Origin: Burkholderiaceae bacterium 26
GTDB lineage: Bacteria; Pseudomonadota; Gammaproteobacteria; Burkholderiales; Burkholderiaceae
Assembly: GCA_000955795.1 (NCBI GenBank)
Contig: JYOB01000017.1
Coordinates: forward strand, 62,001-126,000
Length of the DNA stretch: 64,000 nt
Reading direction: 5' to 3'
The translations under genes were made by a program, and so were the position numbers. This document shows positions 17,980 to 26,219 of this stretch, piece by piece. Each line of letters starts with the position of its first letter. Within the stretch, counting starts at the first letter, position 1. The notes under the pieces are model-generated. The model was not told the DNA's origin. It did not search any database and was given only the letters and a program-made list of their open reading frames with translations.

Positions 17980-18807
17980 TCAGCGGAACCGGTACGTAAG
18001 CGAAGCCATGGCCGTGGTCTGCTGGCGGCGCTGCGTGATTGGGCTGTCGGCAGCATCTCCTTGCAACCGCGCAACCGTGAGCGAGCCATTGGCCGTCCAC
18101 CGATCATCGAGCTTGCACGTGACGATGGCATTGAAGTGGATGTCGCGCAGCCCCGCATGCGTGGCAAATACCGGCAGGCCCGAACGGGCGCTCTGCCCAT
18201 CGTCCACGCCAAAGAACGTACGCATGTACTGACCGTTCGTCCATGACACGCCGGTGCCAAGGCTGAACAGCCAGCGGCCGAGCGGCGCGCTTGCGTAGAC
18301 ATCGGCGTTGGCGATCAACCCCTGGCGGTTACCGAGGATGTCCTGCTCCGCATCGGTGGACAGCGTGAGGAACGACACCGTGTACTGCGCGAACGCCTTT
18401 GCGCGCACCGTGGCATTGACGTTGCCCAGACCGTTCAGGCGCGCGTCGTCATGTGCATGGCGCCAAGTCGGGTCGAACTGGAAGTTGCCGCCCACCTGCC
18501 ACGTGTCGTTGTTAGCCAGGTACACGCCTGCAAAGTCCATCCCCCTGGAAAAGAACCGGCGCTTGTATTCGATCTCCTGATCGATCCACGGAAACACGAA
18601 GCTCGATTTCGCACCTGGGTACTTGGGCGACATGTAAATCGCGGGGCCGACAGCGACGCTCCAATCGCTGGCTTCGGCGCTGTTTCCTGCGCTGCTTGCT
18701 GTGCTGGTGGTGGGTGCGGTCTGTGCCCGGGCGGTGCTGCTCAATGCGCCGATGGTCATCAGAAGGAAGAACGCAAAGCGGGGCAGGGCGCGCGAAGACA
18801 GCGGCAT
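17980..18807 (-). CDS. MipA/OmpV family outer-membrane protein
   Basis: 275 residues from the ATG at 18807, which gives a clean signal peptide (ending ARAQ). The mature protein shows MipA/OmpV features: DWSVAVGPAIYMSPKYPGA near the N-terminus, then amphipathic beta strands ending in SLTYRFR. Family members are outer-membrane barrels, in some cases scaffolds for murein-modifying enzymes. Upstream in-frame starts at 18861 and 18918 exist, but none has a clear ribosome-binding site. No functional partner is adjacent. Confidence 0.8.
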   Translation of the reverse strand: MPLSSRALPRFAFFLLMTIGALSSTARAQTAPTTSTASSAGNSAEASDWSVAVGPAIYMSPKYPGAKSSFVFPWIDQEIEYKRRFFSRGMDFAGVYLANNDTWQVGGNFQFDPTWRHAHDDARLNGLGNVNATVRAKAFAQYTVSFLTLSTDAEQDILGNRQGLIANADVYASAPLGRWLFSLGTGVSWTNGQYMRTFFGVDDGQSARSGLPVFATHAGLRDIHFNAIVTCKLDDRWTANGSLTVARLQGDAADSPITQRRQQTTAMASLTYRFR

Positions 18808-19019
18808 GGGAGAGCAGGAATTCGAAAGGAATGTGAGCGAAGGAAACAGCGGGCACGCCATTCTAGTGGAACCGCCCGAACGCTGGATGACGGTGTGGCC
18901 GTCGCCTTCACAAAGCAAACCACCCTGCCAGCGTTGTCCGCTCGACAGGGTGGGCGTGACGCGACGCTAAGCGGGCGTTGAGGGCTTGGCGCTCAGATGA
19001 TGGTTGCGATTGCCCGCAC

Positions 19020-19475
19020 TCAGAACCGCGCAAACAGCTTGACGCCGTCGCCTAGCTTGCATGTGTACGAGACCTGGCTTTGCAGCGTGTAGGCGGGCAT
19101 GGCGAAGATGTACGAGGCAAAGCGCGCGGTGCCATCGGCCGTGATGGTGTAGCGCAGGAATTGTGTGATGGGCGCACCATCACGGCCGACGGTGAAATGG
19201 GTGTCGGCAAAGCTGAGGGTGTGGTCCGGTTGGATCCGGTATGCATTGACGGTGAGACCGCCGCGCGTCTGTCCAGCAGGCGTGGTGTTGGTGTCGCCCT
19301 TGCAGCGCGACAGATCGATGGTTGCCGTCATGGGCTTGCCGGCGCTTAGCGCCTGTTCGGCTGTCAGCACGTCGGGCAGGGGAATGGTTTGCGCGCCGGC
19401 CAACAGCGGCAGGGTTGCAAGGGTTGCAAGCGCGGCGAGGGGTAGCGCGATCGGTTTCTTGGTCTTTGGGAGCAT
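19020..19475 (-). CDS. VirK-like secreted protein
   Basis: A 151-residue protein with a signal peptide ending AGAQ. The mature part has two Cys (DLSRCKGD and SYTCKLGD), likely a disulfide, and the layout of VirK-type proteins of plant-associated bacteria: a substrate-like central strand region (SFADTHFTVGRDG) and a final beta strand. VirK function is poorly known. The start at 19475 is chosen for the signal peptide; no strong ribosome-binding site is visible. The family call is from pattern memory. Confidence 0.6.
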   Translation of the reverse strand: MLPKTKKPIALPLAALATLATLPLLAGAQTIPLPDVLTAEQALSAGKPMTATIDLSRCKGDTNTTPAGQTRGGLTVNAYRIQPDHTLSFADTHFTVGRDGAPITQFLRYTITADGTARFASYIFAMPAYTLQSQVSYTCKLGDGVKLFARF

Positions 19476-19626
19476 GCGTGATGTGAGTCGCAGGGGGGCG
19501 ATAGACAAACAACTCCGGTCCGCCATGCAAGCTGGGCCGGGCGGGGAGACACGCGTGGATCGTAGAAGAGATCATGCTCACCCACAACGCGAGATCGCGC
19601 CCCGATGCTCAACTTTGCTCATCCAA

Positions 19627-19654
19627 ATAAAAAACGCCGGGAGTGCCCGGCGTT
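19627..19654 (-). terminator. Intrinsic terminator of the small Ala/Lys-rich gene
   Basis: On the minus strand AACGCCGGG-cact-CCCGGCGTT is followed by TTTTTTATT (plus-strand A run 19627-19634). It lies directly downstream of the gene ending at 19673. Confidence 0.88.
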
Positions 19655-19672
19655 CTTCATGGCGCGACTGCC

Positions 19673-19945
19673 TTATTGCTTGGCGGGCGCAGCGGCCTTC
19701 GGTGCCGAAGCAGCGTCGGTCTTGGCTTCCGACTTGGCTGCAGCCTTGTGGGCCTTCTTGTGGGCGCGCTTCTTTTCGTGCTTGGCTTCAGCCTTCGGTG
19801 CCGAAGCGGCATCGGTGGTCGTCGCTGCAGCGGTCGCAGCCGGTGCAGGTGCCGCGGCCGGTGCGGACGCGGTGCCAGCTGCGAACACGGGGGCTGCGAA
19901 GGCACCAGCAACGATCAGAGCGGCCAGGGATTGAGCGACTTTCAT
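19673..19945 (-). CDS. Small secreted Ala/Lys-rich protein
   Basis: 90 residues from an ATG with AAGGAG 6 nt upstream. A signal peptide (ending VFAAG) is followed by an Ala/Pro/Thr-rich spacer and then a highly basic stretch of Lys/His/Ala (KHEKKRAHKKAHKAAAK). Composition resembles acid-shock and histone-H1-like tails, but no family is certain. It has its own terminator. It is divergent from another small protein with a very similar N-terminal half, suggesting duplication or shared export and function. Confidence 0.75.
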   Translation of the reverse strand: MKVAQSLAALIVAGAFAAPVFAAGTASAPAAAPAPAATAAATTTDAASAPKAEAKHEKKRAHKKAHKAAAKSEAKTDAASAPKAAAPAKQ

Positions 19946-20348
19946 GTGAGACTCCTTAATCAGATACAAGCGGGATATTGGGACTCCAGATACATGGATC
20001 TCGTCCCATTTGCGATCCATGCCTCCAAAAACGTCTCACATTGAGAGCGCGCTGACCGCCGTTTGTAAGCGTTCTGCCCACGGTGTAAGCGCGCGTAACA
20101 GGGTAGGTTTCACGGCATCCAATGTCTGTTGCGATGGGTTGAGACACATCAAGGCCCAGCCCTGCGCATCGGCGTACCGTCAGGCTTCGGGTGGACAACC
20201 GCTGACGCGTACACCACACTGCGTGGTGATGCGTGGGTCATTTCGATGGCAGGCCGCGCATTGCATCGCGGGCGTGGGAGCGCAATGGGTCACGCTCCAT
20301 CCGATACCGGTAGCGCCACAAACCAGTCTCTTCTATAAGGACAACACG
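19946..20348. promoter_or_regulatory. Divergent regulatory region between two small secreted-protein genes
   Basis: About 400 nt separate the two genes. The word TGTAAGCG occurs twice in direct repeat, at 20064-20071 and 20084-20091, exactly 20 bp apart and so on the same DNA face. A related GCGTAACA follows at 20093-20100. This looks like a regulator-binding array, possibly OmpR-type. No gene is supported in the stretch. Confidence 0.4.
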
Positions 20349-20573
20349 ATGAACAAGCTTCTGGCCGCCCTCGTGGCAACAGTCTTCAGCGCCGGCGCGT
20401 TTGCGCAGGCGTCCGCACCGGCAGCGGCTCCGGCTCCTGCCACGGCCGCGCCGGCACCCGCCGCGTCGGCACCTGCCGCGGGCGAAAAGGCAACGCAACT
20501 CCATAAGAAGAAAAAGAAACGCGACCATCGTCCGAAGCATCAGGACAAGAGCGCGTACGGCGTGGGCGGCTGA
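20349..20573 (+). CDS. Small secreted Ala/Pro-rich protein with basic tail
   Basis: 74 residues: a signal peptide (ending AFAQ), an Ala/Pro-rich low-complexity spacer and a basic C-terminus (HKKKKKRDHRPKH) ending in GVGG. AAGGA lies about 8 nt before the ATG, and a strong terminator follows. It parallels the divergent gene at 19673-19945 in layout. No function is known; surface charge modification or acid/metal buffering are guesses only. Confidence 0.75.
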   Translation: MNKLLAALVATVFSAGAFAQASAPAAAPAPATAAPAPAASAPAAGEKATQLHKKKKKRDHRPKHQDKSAYGVGG

Positions 20574-20608
20574 TCTGCAGTAGCCCGCCGATTTTCTGCA
20601 CACCAAGG

Positions 20609-20643
20609 CGCCGGCCTCCTAGAAGGGGCCGGCGTTTTGTTTT
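20609..20643 (+). terminator. Intrinsic terminator
   Basis: CGCCGGCC (20609-20616) pairs with GGCCGGCG (20627-20634), followed by TTTTGTTTT. It ends the small Ala/Pro-rich gene. Confidence 0.88.
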
Positions 20644-20675
20644 GTGCGAGCCGAAAAGATTCACGTTAAAGTCGC

Positions 20676-20704
20676 TTGACTTAGAGTGCGCTCTAACTTC
20701 TAAG
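20676..20704 (+). promoter_or_regulatory. Promoter and operator of the MerR-family gene
   Basis: TTAGAG-TGCG-CTCTAA (20681-20696) is a perfect palindrome starting inside the -35 hexamer TTGACT (20676-20681). A weak -10 lies around 20698-20704. A dyad between -35 and -10 is the classic MerR-family operator layout, so the gene probably regulates itself. Confidence 0.65.
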
Positions 20705-20712
20705 CTCCGTTC

Positions 20713-21270
20713 ATGACCACATTCCTGACCATCGCCCAAGTTGCAGAAGCCACCGGCCTGTCGACGCATACGCTGCGCTATTACGAGCGCATCGGCCTGC
20801 TCGACAGCGTGCAGCGGCGCGATAACGGCCATCGTGTCTTCCGCACCGAAGACATGAGGTGGCTTGAGTTCCTGCTGCGCCTGCGCGATACCGGCATGCC
20901 GATCGCGCAGATGCAGGAGTACGCCGCGCTGCGGCGGCAGGGCGACAGTCTGGAGAGTGTGTCGGCGCGCCAACGCCTGCTGGAATCGCATGCCGCGGCG
21001 CTGGAAGCGGAGCTGCGCGCACGGGCCGAAACGCTGGCCGTGCTGCGCGTCAAACTCGTCGTCTACGACGGCATCCGGGCTCGGATTGAAGCCGTGGAAA
21101 ACGCGTCTGGCTCTGCTTCCTCATCTTCCAAATCGAAACGCCAGCCGAAACGCCAACCGAACGAGGACGCGCATGACACCGAACACGCACACAGCACAAG
21201 CCGAAAACCACGCCAACCTGCAGGACGACCGCTACGCACGGGGCTGGCAAAAGCTGAAGGAAGTCGATGA
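20713..21270 (+). CDS. MerR family transcriptional regulator
   Basis: 185 residues: an N-terminal MerR winged helix (FLTIAQVAEATGLSTHTLRYYERIGLL), the second wing (NGHRVF), then a dimerisation coiled-coil up to about residue 125. The C-terminal tail is Ser/Lys/Arg-rich and has no Cys pattern, so it is unlikely to sense metals. It resembles the aldehyde/redox MerR subgroup. The downstream carboxymuconolactone-decarboxylase-like gene overlaps its last 98 nt in another frame. The two are probably one transcript, with that gene a likely target. Confidence 0.88.
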   Translation: MTTFLTIAQVAEATGLSTHTLRYYERIGLLDSVQRRDNGHRVFRTEDMRWLEFLLRLRDTGMPIAQMQEYAALRRQGDSLESVSARQRLLESHAAALEAELRARAETLAVLRVKLVVYDGIRARIEAVENASGSASSSSKSKRQPKRQPNEDAHDTEHAHSTSRKPRQPAGRPLRTGLAKAEGSR

Positions 21271-21643
21271 TGTGGCTGGCGAGCGCGTGGTCGAGGCCAT
21301 GGCCGACATCTCGCCCGACCTCGGCCGCTACATCGTCGAATTCGGGTTTGGGGATGTCTACTGCCGCCCGGGCCTGACGCTGCGCGAGCGCGAGATCGCC
21401 ACCATTGCCGCGCTCACGGCGCTGGGCAATGCGGCACCGCAGTTGAAGGTGCACATTGCGGCGGGGCTCAACGTCGGGCTCACGCGCACGGAGATCACCG
21501 AGACGATCCTGCAGATGGCGCTATACGCGGGTTTTCCGGCGGCGCTTAACGGCATGTTTGCCGCCAAGGAAGTATTTGCTGCTCACGACGCCGAGGGCGC
21601 GGCCCCTGCCGGCGGATCGATGCGCCGCGAAACCAGCAACTGA
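21173..21643 (+). CDS. Carboxymuconolactone decarboxylase-family protein
   Basis: 156 residues with the CMD fold: CRPGLTLREREIATIAALTALG, then QLKVHIAAGLNVGLTRTEITETILQMALYAGFPAALN. It lacks the CxxC of AhpD peroxidase relatives, so it is not a typical peroxidase. Its real reaction is unknown; family members include decarboxylases and possible oxidoreductases. The start at 21173 lies inside the MerR gene (98-nt overlap), with GAGGA upstream. Its 3' end overlaps the convergent CNNM gene by 61 nt. Confidence 0.85.
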   Translation: MTPNTHTAQAENHANLQDDRYARGWQKLKEVDDVAGERVVEAMADISPDLGRYIVEFGFGDVYCRPGLTLREREIATIAALTALGNAAPQLKVHIAAGLNVGLTRTEITETILQMALYAGFPAALNGMFAAKEVFAAHDAEGAAPAGGSMRRETSN

Positions 21644-22899
21644 TCGATCCGGTGGTTGTCGATGTCGAGCACTTCAATATGCAGTGGCCCGATGTCGACG
21701 GTTTCGCTCTTCTTGGGAATGCGCTTGAGTGCGTAGATGACCAGCCCGGCGAGGGTTTCGACGTGGTGTTCGCCGGGCAGGTCGTCGAGGTCGAAGGCGC
21801 GTTTGACGTCGCCCAGCGGCGTGACACCGTCGATCAGGCATGAGCCGTCATCGCGGCGCACGATCTGCTCGTCTTCGCCCAGGTACAGGATGTCGCCCAT
21901 CACCGCGCCGACAATGTCGTCGAGCGTCACAACACCCACCACCAGCCCATATTCGTTGACGACCGCGCCAAAGCGCTCGTGCATCTCGCGAAAGCGCGTG
22001 AGCGCCTGCGACAGGTTGAGCGTGTCGGGCAGCACCAGCAGATTCTTGTCGTAATGCTTGCTGATGTTGCGGATCACGGCCGAGGACTCTTCCGACAGGA
22101 TCTGCTGCAGGATGTCCTTGGACGCGATGAAGCCGAGCACCGAGTCGATGTCTTCGCGGCAGACGAGGTATTCCGCGTGCGGCTGCGCAATGATCTTCAT
22201 CTTGATCGACTCCACCGGTTCGTCCACCGTGAAGTAGATCACCTCGTCGCGCACGGTCATCACCGAGGTGATGGTGCGCGATTCCAGCTCGAACACATTT
22301 TCGATCATGGCCAGTTCGTGCTTGCGCAGCACGCCGGCTTCCGCGCCTGCGCCCATCATGGCGGCAATGTCTTCGGTGGTGATCTGGTCGACGCGGTGCG
22401 TTGGCACGCCAAACAGCTTGAGGAACATGTCGGCCGCCCCATTGAACAGCCACACCACCGGCCGCAGCGCGCGCAGGCACGACTGCATCGGGCCGATGAC
22501 CGACAGCGCGCAGCGCTCGGGGTAAAGCACGGCCAGGCGCTTGGGCAGCAGGTCGGCAAAGAGAATGAACAGCGCCGTCACGATGATGAAGCCGGCGATG
22601 CTGCCGATACGTTCGGCGCGGGCGGCAGGCAGCCAGTCGCCCAGCGCCCCCGCCAGCGGCCCCGAGATCTGGCTGTCGCCGATGACACCGGCCAGGATGG
22701 CCACCGCATTCACCCCGATTTGCACCACGGTGAAGAAGTTGCCAGGCATGTCCTTGAGTTGCAGCACGCGCAGGGCGCGGGTGTCGCCGTCGTCGGCCAG
22801 GGTTTGCAGGCGGGTGCGCCGCGATGCCGTGAGGGCGATTTCGGAAGCAGAAAAAAAGGCGCTGATCAGGATCAGCAGGGCAAAGATGAGGGCGGACAT
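21583..22899 (-). CDS. CNNM/CorC family membrane protein with CBS pair
   Basis: 438 residues: an N-terminal DUF21/CNNM membrane domain (about 1-185, beginning FALLILISAFFSASEIALTA), two CBS domains (about 200-330) and a C-terminal CorC/HlyC FAD-like domain (from about 345, with LYLGEDEQIVRRDDGS). Related proteins are linked to magnesium or cobalt efflux. The ATG at 22899 is chosen because the N-terminus then aligns with the family; a longer in-frame extension is not supported. It is a single-gene unit, convergent with the CMD gene. Confidence 0.88.
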   Translation of the reverse strand: MSALIFALLILISAFFSASEIALTASRRTRLQTLADDGDTRALRVLQLKDMPGNFFTVVQIGVNAVAILAGVIGDSQISGPLAGALGDWLPAARAERIGSIAGFIIVTALFILFADLLPKRLAVLYPERCALSVIGPMQSCLRALRPVVWLFNGAADMFLKLFGVPTHRVDQITTEDIAAMMGAGAEAGVLRKHELAMIENVFELESRTITSVMTVRDEVIYFTVDEPVESIKMKIIAQPHAEYLVCREDIDSVLGFIASKDILQQILSEESSAVIRNISKHYDKNLLVLPDTLNLSQALTRFREMHERFGAVVNEYGLVVGVVTLDDIVGAVMGDILYLGEDEQIVRRDDGSCLIDGVTPLGDVKRAFDLDDLPGEHHVETLAGLVIYALKRIPKKSETVDIGPLHIEVLDIDNHRIDQLLVSRRIDPPAGAAPSAS

Positions 22900-23276
22900 G
22901 ATGGCGGGGGCCGTCCGGGCAAGTCGCGTCGTTGCGCAGCGACAACTGCACGGTCGCGTGGAATGTGGCTTCGAATGATCATGGTGCAGCGCTGATCGCT
23001 TTGTCAAACCACGGCGTGCGCGGATGATCTCAAACAATTGTTTATGTCCGAGGAGGATAGACGGCCATCCAAAATGTGGTTTGCCGTGTACCCGCGGCAT
23101 CGGCGATACTTCACCTTCGGACACATTCTCTCGGTATGCCTTGCGGGGCCTGCGTTTACGGGCGGCAACCGGGAAAAAACAGCGGTTCCGGACGGCGCCA
23201 CCACAGGCGCCGATCTTCAGTGCCGGCGCAGATCGGCCTAATTGATGCACCTAGTTGCATAGCGGAGTGCCAGTTC
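22900..23276. promoter_or_regulatory. Upstream region of the pel operon
   Basis: 377 nt between the divergent CNNM and pelA genes. AAACAATTGTTT (23032-23043) is a perfect 12-bp palindrome. ATGCA-N6-TGCAT (23245-23260) lies just before the pelA ribosome-binding site. Both are candidate operators. No clear sigma70 or sigma54 promoter stands out and no riboswitch was recognised. Confidence 0.4.
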
Positions 23277-26219
23277 ATGTGGGTTCTCAGCCGTTTACAG
23301 CGGCGCACCGGGGGGAAACGGGGGAATACGGCAGGGACGATCGCGCGGTTGGCTGGGCTTCTTGTCGCAGCCGCCGTATCGATGCCTTGTACGACGTTTG
23401 CGCAGCAAACGCCTGCCACCACCGGGTCCGGTGCGTCTGCGGTTACATCTTCCGTCTCGGCCAGCGCGCCGAACATCGCGTGGTACTACGGCGACAAACC
23501 GCCCGTGGCGCAGTTGCGCGCCTTCGATGCCGTTGTCGTGGAACCGGACCACGGGTTCGATCCATCGCAGTTCAAGACACCCAAGACGCAGTGGTACGCC
23601 TACGTGAGCGTGGGCGAGGTCACGCCAGAGCGCAGCTGGTACAAGGAATTACCCAAGGCCTGGTTGTTGGGCCGCAACGCGGCGTGGGCCTCGCGCGTGG
23701 TGGACCAGGCCCAGCCCGAGTGGCCGGCGTTTTATGTCGAACACGTCATCAAGCCGCTGTGGGACAAGGGCTACCGGGGCTTCTTTCTCGATACGCTCGA
23801 CTCGTATCAGTTGGTGGCCAAGGACGACGCCTCGCGCGCGGCGCAGGAAGCCGGCATGGTGCGGGTGATTCGCGCGATCAAGGCGCGCTATCCGGACGCC
23901 AAGCTGATCTTCAACCGCGGGTTTGAGATCCTGCCTCAGGTGCACGACCAGGCGTATGCGGTGGCGTTTGAATCGCTGTATCGCGGCTGGGACCAGGGCA
24001 GCAAGCAGTACAAGGATGTGAGCGACGCGGACCGCGAATGGCTGATGGGCCATGTACGCCAGATTCGCGACGACTACCACTTGCCCGTCATCGCCATCGA
24101 CTACTGCCCGCCGACCGACCGTGCCTGTGCACGCGAAACGGCCAAGCGCATCAAGGCGCAGGGCGTGGTGCCGTACGTGACCGATCCAGACCTGTCGACC
24201 ATTGGCGTGGGGCGCATCGAGGTGTTGCCGCGCAAGGTGCTGATCCTGCAGGACCGCGATCCGCGTACCACCATTGACACCAGCGAGGGCGTGCGCTTCG
24301 TGGCCACGCCACTCAATTTTCTCGGCTACGACGTCGAGTACGCCGACATCAACAAGCCGCTGCCCGCTTCGGTACCGCCCGACCGCTACGCCGGCGTGGT
24401 GGTGTGGGTGAACACCAGTCCGATCAAGCAGGTGGCGGCGCTGTCTTCGTGGGTGCGGCAACGTATTCATGACGGCGTGCACATCGCCTTTCTGAACCAG
24501 TTCGGCCTGCCGGTGGACGGCAGCATGGCCGACATGTTCAAGCTGCAGTTGGTGCGTGGGCGTGCCAACGGGCCGCTGTCGGTGGTGTCGCAAGACAAGA
24601 TGATGGGTTTTGAAATGGCGCCGCAACCGGAGCGCCGTGAAGCCCAGCCGATCAAGGTGAGCGCGAATGGGCAGTCGCTGCTGCGGCTGAAGTCGGGCAA
24701 CTTTGAGTTTGATGCCGCTGCCATTACCGATTGGGGCGGCTACGTACTGAATCCATACGCGGTGTTCTCCATGGACACCGTTGAGCAGGCGCGTTGGGTT
24801 GTCCAGCCGATCGAGTTCCTGCGCCGCGCGCTGGCGCTGCCGGACATGCCGATCCCCGATGTGACCTCTGAAAACGGCCGCCGACTCATGCTCGTGCACG
24901 TGGATGGCGACGGCTTTGCCTCACGCGCCGAGTTTCCCGGCCCCGAATATTCCGGCGAGGTGCTGCTGCAGGACGTGTGGGAGAAGTACCGTATCCCGAC
25001 AACACTGTCGGTCATCGAAGGCGAGGTGGGCGCAAGCGGCCTTTACCCCAAGCTGACGCCGCGCCTGGAAGCAATTGCGCGCCAAATGTTCGCGCTGCCG
25101 TACGTCGAACTGGGCACCCATACCTATTCGCACCCGTTTGATTGGAGCCGCACCGTGCCCGGCGCCGCTGCTGATCGGGCCAAGGAAGGCCCGGGTGCGG
25201 ACAAGGGCGGTGGCGACACCGCATTCACGCTGTCCATTCCCGGCTACAAGTTCAGCCTCGACCGCGAGATAGCGGGCTCCATCAACTACATCAACGAGCG
25301 TCTGGCCCCGCCCGGAAAGCGCGTGAAGGTCCTGCAGTGGTCGGGCGACTGCCAGCCCCCAGAGATTGCCGTGCGCATGGCCTGGGACGCAGGCGTGCTC
25401 AACATGAACGGGGGCGATACCACCATCACGCGCAGTTCGCCATCATGGACGGAGATTGCGCCGCTGGGCATCGACAAGGGCCCAGGGGCTTACCAGGTGT
25501 TTGCGCCAAACCAGAACGAGAACGTCTATACAAACGATTGGACCGGGCCGTTCTATGGTTTCGATCGCCTGATTGAAACGCTGCAGTTGACGGACACTCC
25601 GTATCGCTTCAAGCCGATCAACATCTACTACCACATGTATTCGGGCACCAAGCTTGCGTCGCTCAAGGCCTTGAAGAAGGTCTATGACTACGCGTTGTCG
25701 CAGCCCGTGTTCCCGATCTATTCGACCGAATATGTGGTCAAGGTGCTGGACTTCCGCAACATGGCCATCGCCCGAGAAGTCGGTGACGACAACACCTGGG
25801 TCGTGCGTGGCGATGGCGATCTGCGCGAGCTGCGCTGGATGGCGCACGGTACGCCGCGCCTGGCGGATGCGCAGGGAGTGGTTGGGTATGACAAGGCGGC
25901 CGGCGGCATCTATATCCATCTTGATGACGGCGCCGCACGCTTTACGCTCGCACCGGAGGCGGAACCAGCCAAGCCGGCGTACATTGCGGAAGCCGCTGCC
26001 TTTGTGCGCAATTTCGCACGAAACGGTAATGAGTTGAGTTTCGAGGCGGGCGGCTATTACAAGCCGTTCGTCCGTCTGGCCAACGCAGGTGCCTGCCGCG
26101 TAAAGGTCAACGGCAACCCAGCGCGCACCGCCCGCGCGCAAGACAACACCGTGCGCGTTGATCTGACAGGAGCTGCTGCGCAAACCGTGACCTACCAACG
26201 TATCGATGTGGTCTGCTGA
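23277..26219 (+). CDS. pelA: PelA, periplasmic Pel deacetylase/hydrolase
   Basis: A 980-residue periplasmic enzyme. A signal peptide (to about residue 43, ending TFAQ) is followed by a TIM-barrel glycoside hydrolase domain (IAWYYGDKPP, WYAYVSVGEV, GYRGFFLDTLDSY). Glu232 in AFESLYRGW is a likely catalytic residue by analogy with GH166. A middle Rossmann-like region precedes a CE4-type deacetylase with the metal motif HVDGDG (541-546) and HTYSHP (H615, H619). It partly deacetylates and trims the Pel polymer. GGAG lies 9 nt before the ATG. The stop overlaps pelB by 14 nt. Confidence 0.95.
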   Translation: MWVLSRLQRRTGGKRGNTAGTIARLAGLLVAAAVSMPCTTFAQQTPATTGSGASAVTSSVSASAPNIAWYYGDKPPVAQLRAFDAVVVEPDHGFDPSQFKTPKTQWYAYVSVGEVTPERSWYKELPKAWLLGRNAAWASRVVDQAQPEWPAFYVEHVIKPLWDKGYRGFFLDTLDSYQLVAKDDASRAAQEAGMVRVIRAIKARYPDAKLIFNRGFEILPQVHDQAYAVAFESLYRGWDQGSKQYKDVSDADREWLMGHVRQIRDDYHLPVIAIDYCPPTDRACARETAKRIKAQGVVPYVTDPDLSTIGVGRIEVLPRKVLILQDRDPRTTIDTSEGVRFVATPLNFLGYDVEYADINKPLPASVPPDRYAGVVVWVNTSPIKQVAALSSWVRQRIHDGVHIAFLNQFGLPVDGSMADMFKLQLVRGRANGPLSVVSQDKMMGFEMAPQPERREAQPIKVSANGQSLLRLKSGNFEFDAAAITDWGGYVLNPYAVFSMDTVEQARWVVQPIEFLRRALALPDMPIPDVTSENGRRLMLVHVDGDGFASRAEFPGPEYSGEVLLQDVWEKYRIPTTLSVIEGEVGASGLYPKLTPRLEAIARQMFALPYVELGTHTYSHPFDWSRTVPGAAADRAKEGPGADKGGGDTAFTLSIPGYKFSLDREIAGSINYINERLAPPGKRVKVLQWSGDCQPPEIAVRMAWDAGVLNMNGGDTTITRSSPSWTEIAPLGIDKGPGAYQVFAPNQNENVYTNDWTGPFYGFDRLIETLQLTDTPYRFKPINIYYHMYSGTKLASLKALKKVYDYALSQPVFPIYSTEYVVKVLDFRNMAIAREVGDDNTWVVRGDGDLRELRWMAHGTPRLADAQGVVGYDKAAGGIYIHLDDGAARFTLAPEAEPAKPAYIAEAAAFVRNFARNGNELSFEAGGYYKPFVRLANAGACRVKVNGNPARTARAQDNTVRVDLTGAAAQTVTYQRIDVVC

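Noticed and set aside
23245-23260. A TTGCAT near pelA as a possible sigma54 -12 element
   Set aside because: No GG at the required 10-base spacing upstream; the bases form a small dyad instead.
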